NCBI GenBank assembly: GCA_003427395.1
Contig: BFEA01000004.1
Coordinates: forward strand, 1,528,098-1,584,419
Direction: 5' to 3'
Origin: Chara braunii
Taxonomy: Eukaryota > Streptophyta > Charophyceae > Charales > Characeae
Length of the DNA: 56,322 bases
In this document: piece by piece, positions 55,178 to 56,322 of the stretch
Layout of the letters: each line of letters begins with the position of its first letter
How positions within the stretch are numbered: the first letter of the stretch is position 1
Position numbers and translations under genes: made by a program
Notes under the pieces: model-generated
Database searches by the model: none
Seen by the model: only the letters and a program-made list of their open reading frames with translations
What the model was told of the DNA's origin: nothing

Positions 55178-55824
55178 ATGGCGGAAACTGGGCAATCGGA
55201 ATTGCAAATGGTGGCCAAGTTCTTAGAATGGGGCGCAGCCATGGGTATCACGGACGATTGGCGTCAAGGAGCAGCCATGGGTATGATGGACGATTGGCGT
55301 CAAGGAGCGGCATCAAGGCGCCTTCACCCAGAGCGCGAGGCGGGAGATTGGTCAGCAAATCGCAGGGCGGGAAATCGAAAAGCGTACAGCAGTCCGTCTC
55401 CGGCTGACGTCGGGCAAAAAAAGTCCCTAGACATCGTAGGGCGTGCTCATGTGGATACAGAGAGGCTGACGCACGATGGCTCGAAGATCGAGGGCGAGGG
55501 AGTGCCCCTCCGACGCCTCGCGAAGGAAGGCAAAAGAGAGCCATGTGTCAGCCGCATGCGTAAGGACAACGGAGAGCAGACCAAACAGAAAGAGGAGGAG
55601 GCACTTGCTGCTACCTCTGGTGAACGTCAGGAGCGCAATCTTAGGATTAGCTCTGTTACAGGGCCGTCCGGATGGGTACCAGGAGCGGAATCGGGGTCGG
55701 GATCAGAGTTGGGATCGGCGTCGCCATCGGGAGCGGGATCCGGGCCACTGCACCCACGCGGTCGTCGGAAATCGTGCATTGGTGTGAAGTTGCGGATCCA
55801 GGATTTCGGCGAAAGTGGAGGAGG
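55178..55824 (+). CDS. Putative first exon of a SET-domain lysine methyltransferase
   Basis: Would methylate a lysine in a plastid, cytosolic or nuclear protein using S-adenosylmethionine. The ATG is in a strong context (gtggcATGGcg). Residues 10-27 read 'MVAKFLEWGAAMGITDDW', like the short N-terminal helix ('hxxWhxxxGIsd') of Rubisco-LSMT/SETD3-type SET proteins. The exon ends 'SCIGVKLRIQDFGESGGG', which fits the first SET strands ('SxhGxxLxVxxFxxxGGRG') of that family. In between are ~150 residues of low-complexity, charged and Ser/Gly-rich sequence, unusual for the family. An 11-residue duplication (GAAMG[IM][TM]DDWRQ) is present. GTAAGT at 55825-55830 is a perfect donor, phase 2. The SET core is outside the window. 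Alternative: an unrelated hypothetical gene. Confidence 0.42.
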
Positions 55825-55855
55825 GTAAGTTTTTTTCATCTCGATCACGAGATTC

Positions 55856-55931
55856 TTTTTTTTTTTTTTTTTTTTTTTTTGGAAAATTCATAGGAAACAG
55901 GCCGGGGACGTCACAATTCAACCCGGTGTTA
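55856..55931 (-). mobile_element. Severely 5'-truncated retroelement tail
   Basis: Poly(T) 55856-55880 (poly(A) on minus) preceded on minus by 'ccgggttgaattgtgacgtc' and 'cccggcct', nearly identical to the 3'-tail block of LINE-1. Only about 50 bp besides the tail is shared. Confidence 0.65.
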
Positions 55932-56270
55932 GGCGAAGTGTTTGACGAGATTCTTGAGCATCCGCCGAAAAGCGAAGTGTTTGACGTCGATCTGGCATGC
56001 AATCCGTTCCCGCCACTTTACTGCACTTCTTTCCCGCCTTTTTACTTGTGTATGTTTGATTGGCAAACCTGCTATCTGTCCGTCTAATGGACCGATTGGT
56101 CATGGAGAAGAAATGTGAGGGAAAGCCTACCGGATGAATGCTAGGTTGCATAGGTAACGTTTTGCAAAAGATTTGGATCGTAGATCAGAAGGGGCAGTAC
56201 TTTGCCAAAGAATAATCGATTGATGGCTTGATTGCAGTGCTCTCCTTCTGCGTGAAATCTTTGTGCTTTT

Positions 56271-56274
<4 letters not shown>

Positions 56275-56322
<48 letters not shown>
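56275..56322. repeat. (TG)n microsatellite
   Basis: TG array reaching the window end. Confidence 0.97.

Larger units (their letters stand above)
55825..56322 (+). other. Intron 1 (partial) of the putative methyltransferase gene
   Basis: Begins GTAAGT. Contains a retroposon tail on minus (55856-55931) and ends in a (TG)n array. 'cttctttcccgcctttttac' and similar pyrimidine tracts occur, but no acceptor is assigned. Confidence 0.4.

Overview
This is nuclear DNA from a eukaryote, almost certainly the plant lineage. The evidence is a plant-type ABCG half-transporter, plant-type LINEs with C-terminal zinc fingers, U6 snRNA retrocopies, long CT/GA/TG microsatellites, many poly(A)/poly(T) tracts and two assembly gaps (17767-18137 and 32184-32247). 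A DIRS-order element with an oppositely oriented tyrosine recombinase, a layout I recall from the Volvox element Kangaroo, points towards a green or streptophyte alga. A Chara-like charophyte is my best guess, but this is inference and not proved by the sequence. No prokaryotic gene, CRISPR array or functional tRNA/rRNA gene was found.

Layout. 1-12.0 kb: microsatellites, three U6 snRNA pseudogenes (2.1, 2.4 and 6.6 kb), two MITE-like hairpin elements, and dispersed or tandem repeats; no supportable host gene. 12.2-15.9 kb: a decayed Kangaroo-like DIRS element with gag-like remnant, RT and RNase H on plus and a tyrosine recombinase on minus. 15.16-30.05 kb: a roughly 3-kb segment, starting inside the recombinase gene, is present twice in tandem. 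The copies are now separated by an 8.2-kb nearly full-length LINE (18631-26849, minus strand) with a 12-bp target-site duplication, ORF1 with a CCHC knuckle, and ORF2 with EN, RT and zinc finger. 30.1-32.25 kb: a 42-G homopolymer, a polypurine tract and a compound microsatellite. 32.25-34.14 kb: the one clear, apparently intact host gene, an intronless ABCG half-transporter whose 5' end lies in a gap and whose Walker B glutamate is replaced by glutamine. 34.1-40.2 kb: dispersed repeats, especially a recurrent ~55-bp motif. 40.3-46 kb: a second degenerate LINE (minus) split inside its RT by a 2.6-kb insertion with TG...CA ends. 47.3 and 51.5-52.5 kb: further LINE fragments on plus. 55.18-55.82 kb: a likely first coding exon of a SET-domain lysine methyltransferase with a perfect splice donor, followed by an intron holding another retroelement tail.

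How it fits together. Apart from the transporter and the putative methyltransferase exon, the window is a layered record of transposition. Insertions can be ordered from empty sites, target duplications and split reading frames: DIRS element, then tandem duplication, then LINE insertion at the junction, plus a separate insertion within one duplicate arm. Short local tandem duplications (58 to 285 bp) recur throughout and break several element ORFs. All comparisons were made by eye, so identities and boundaries are approximate.
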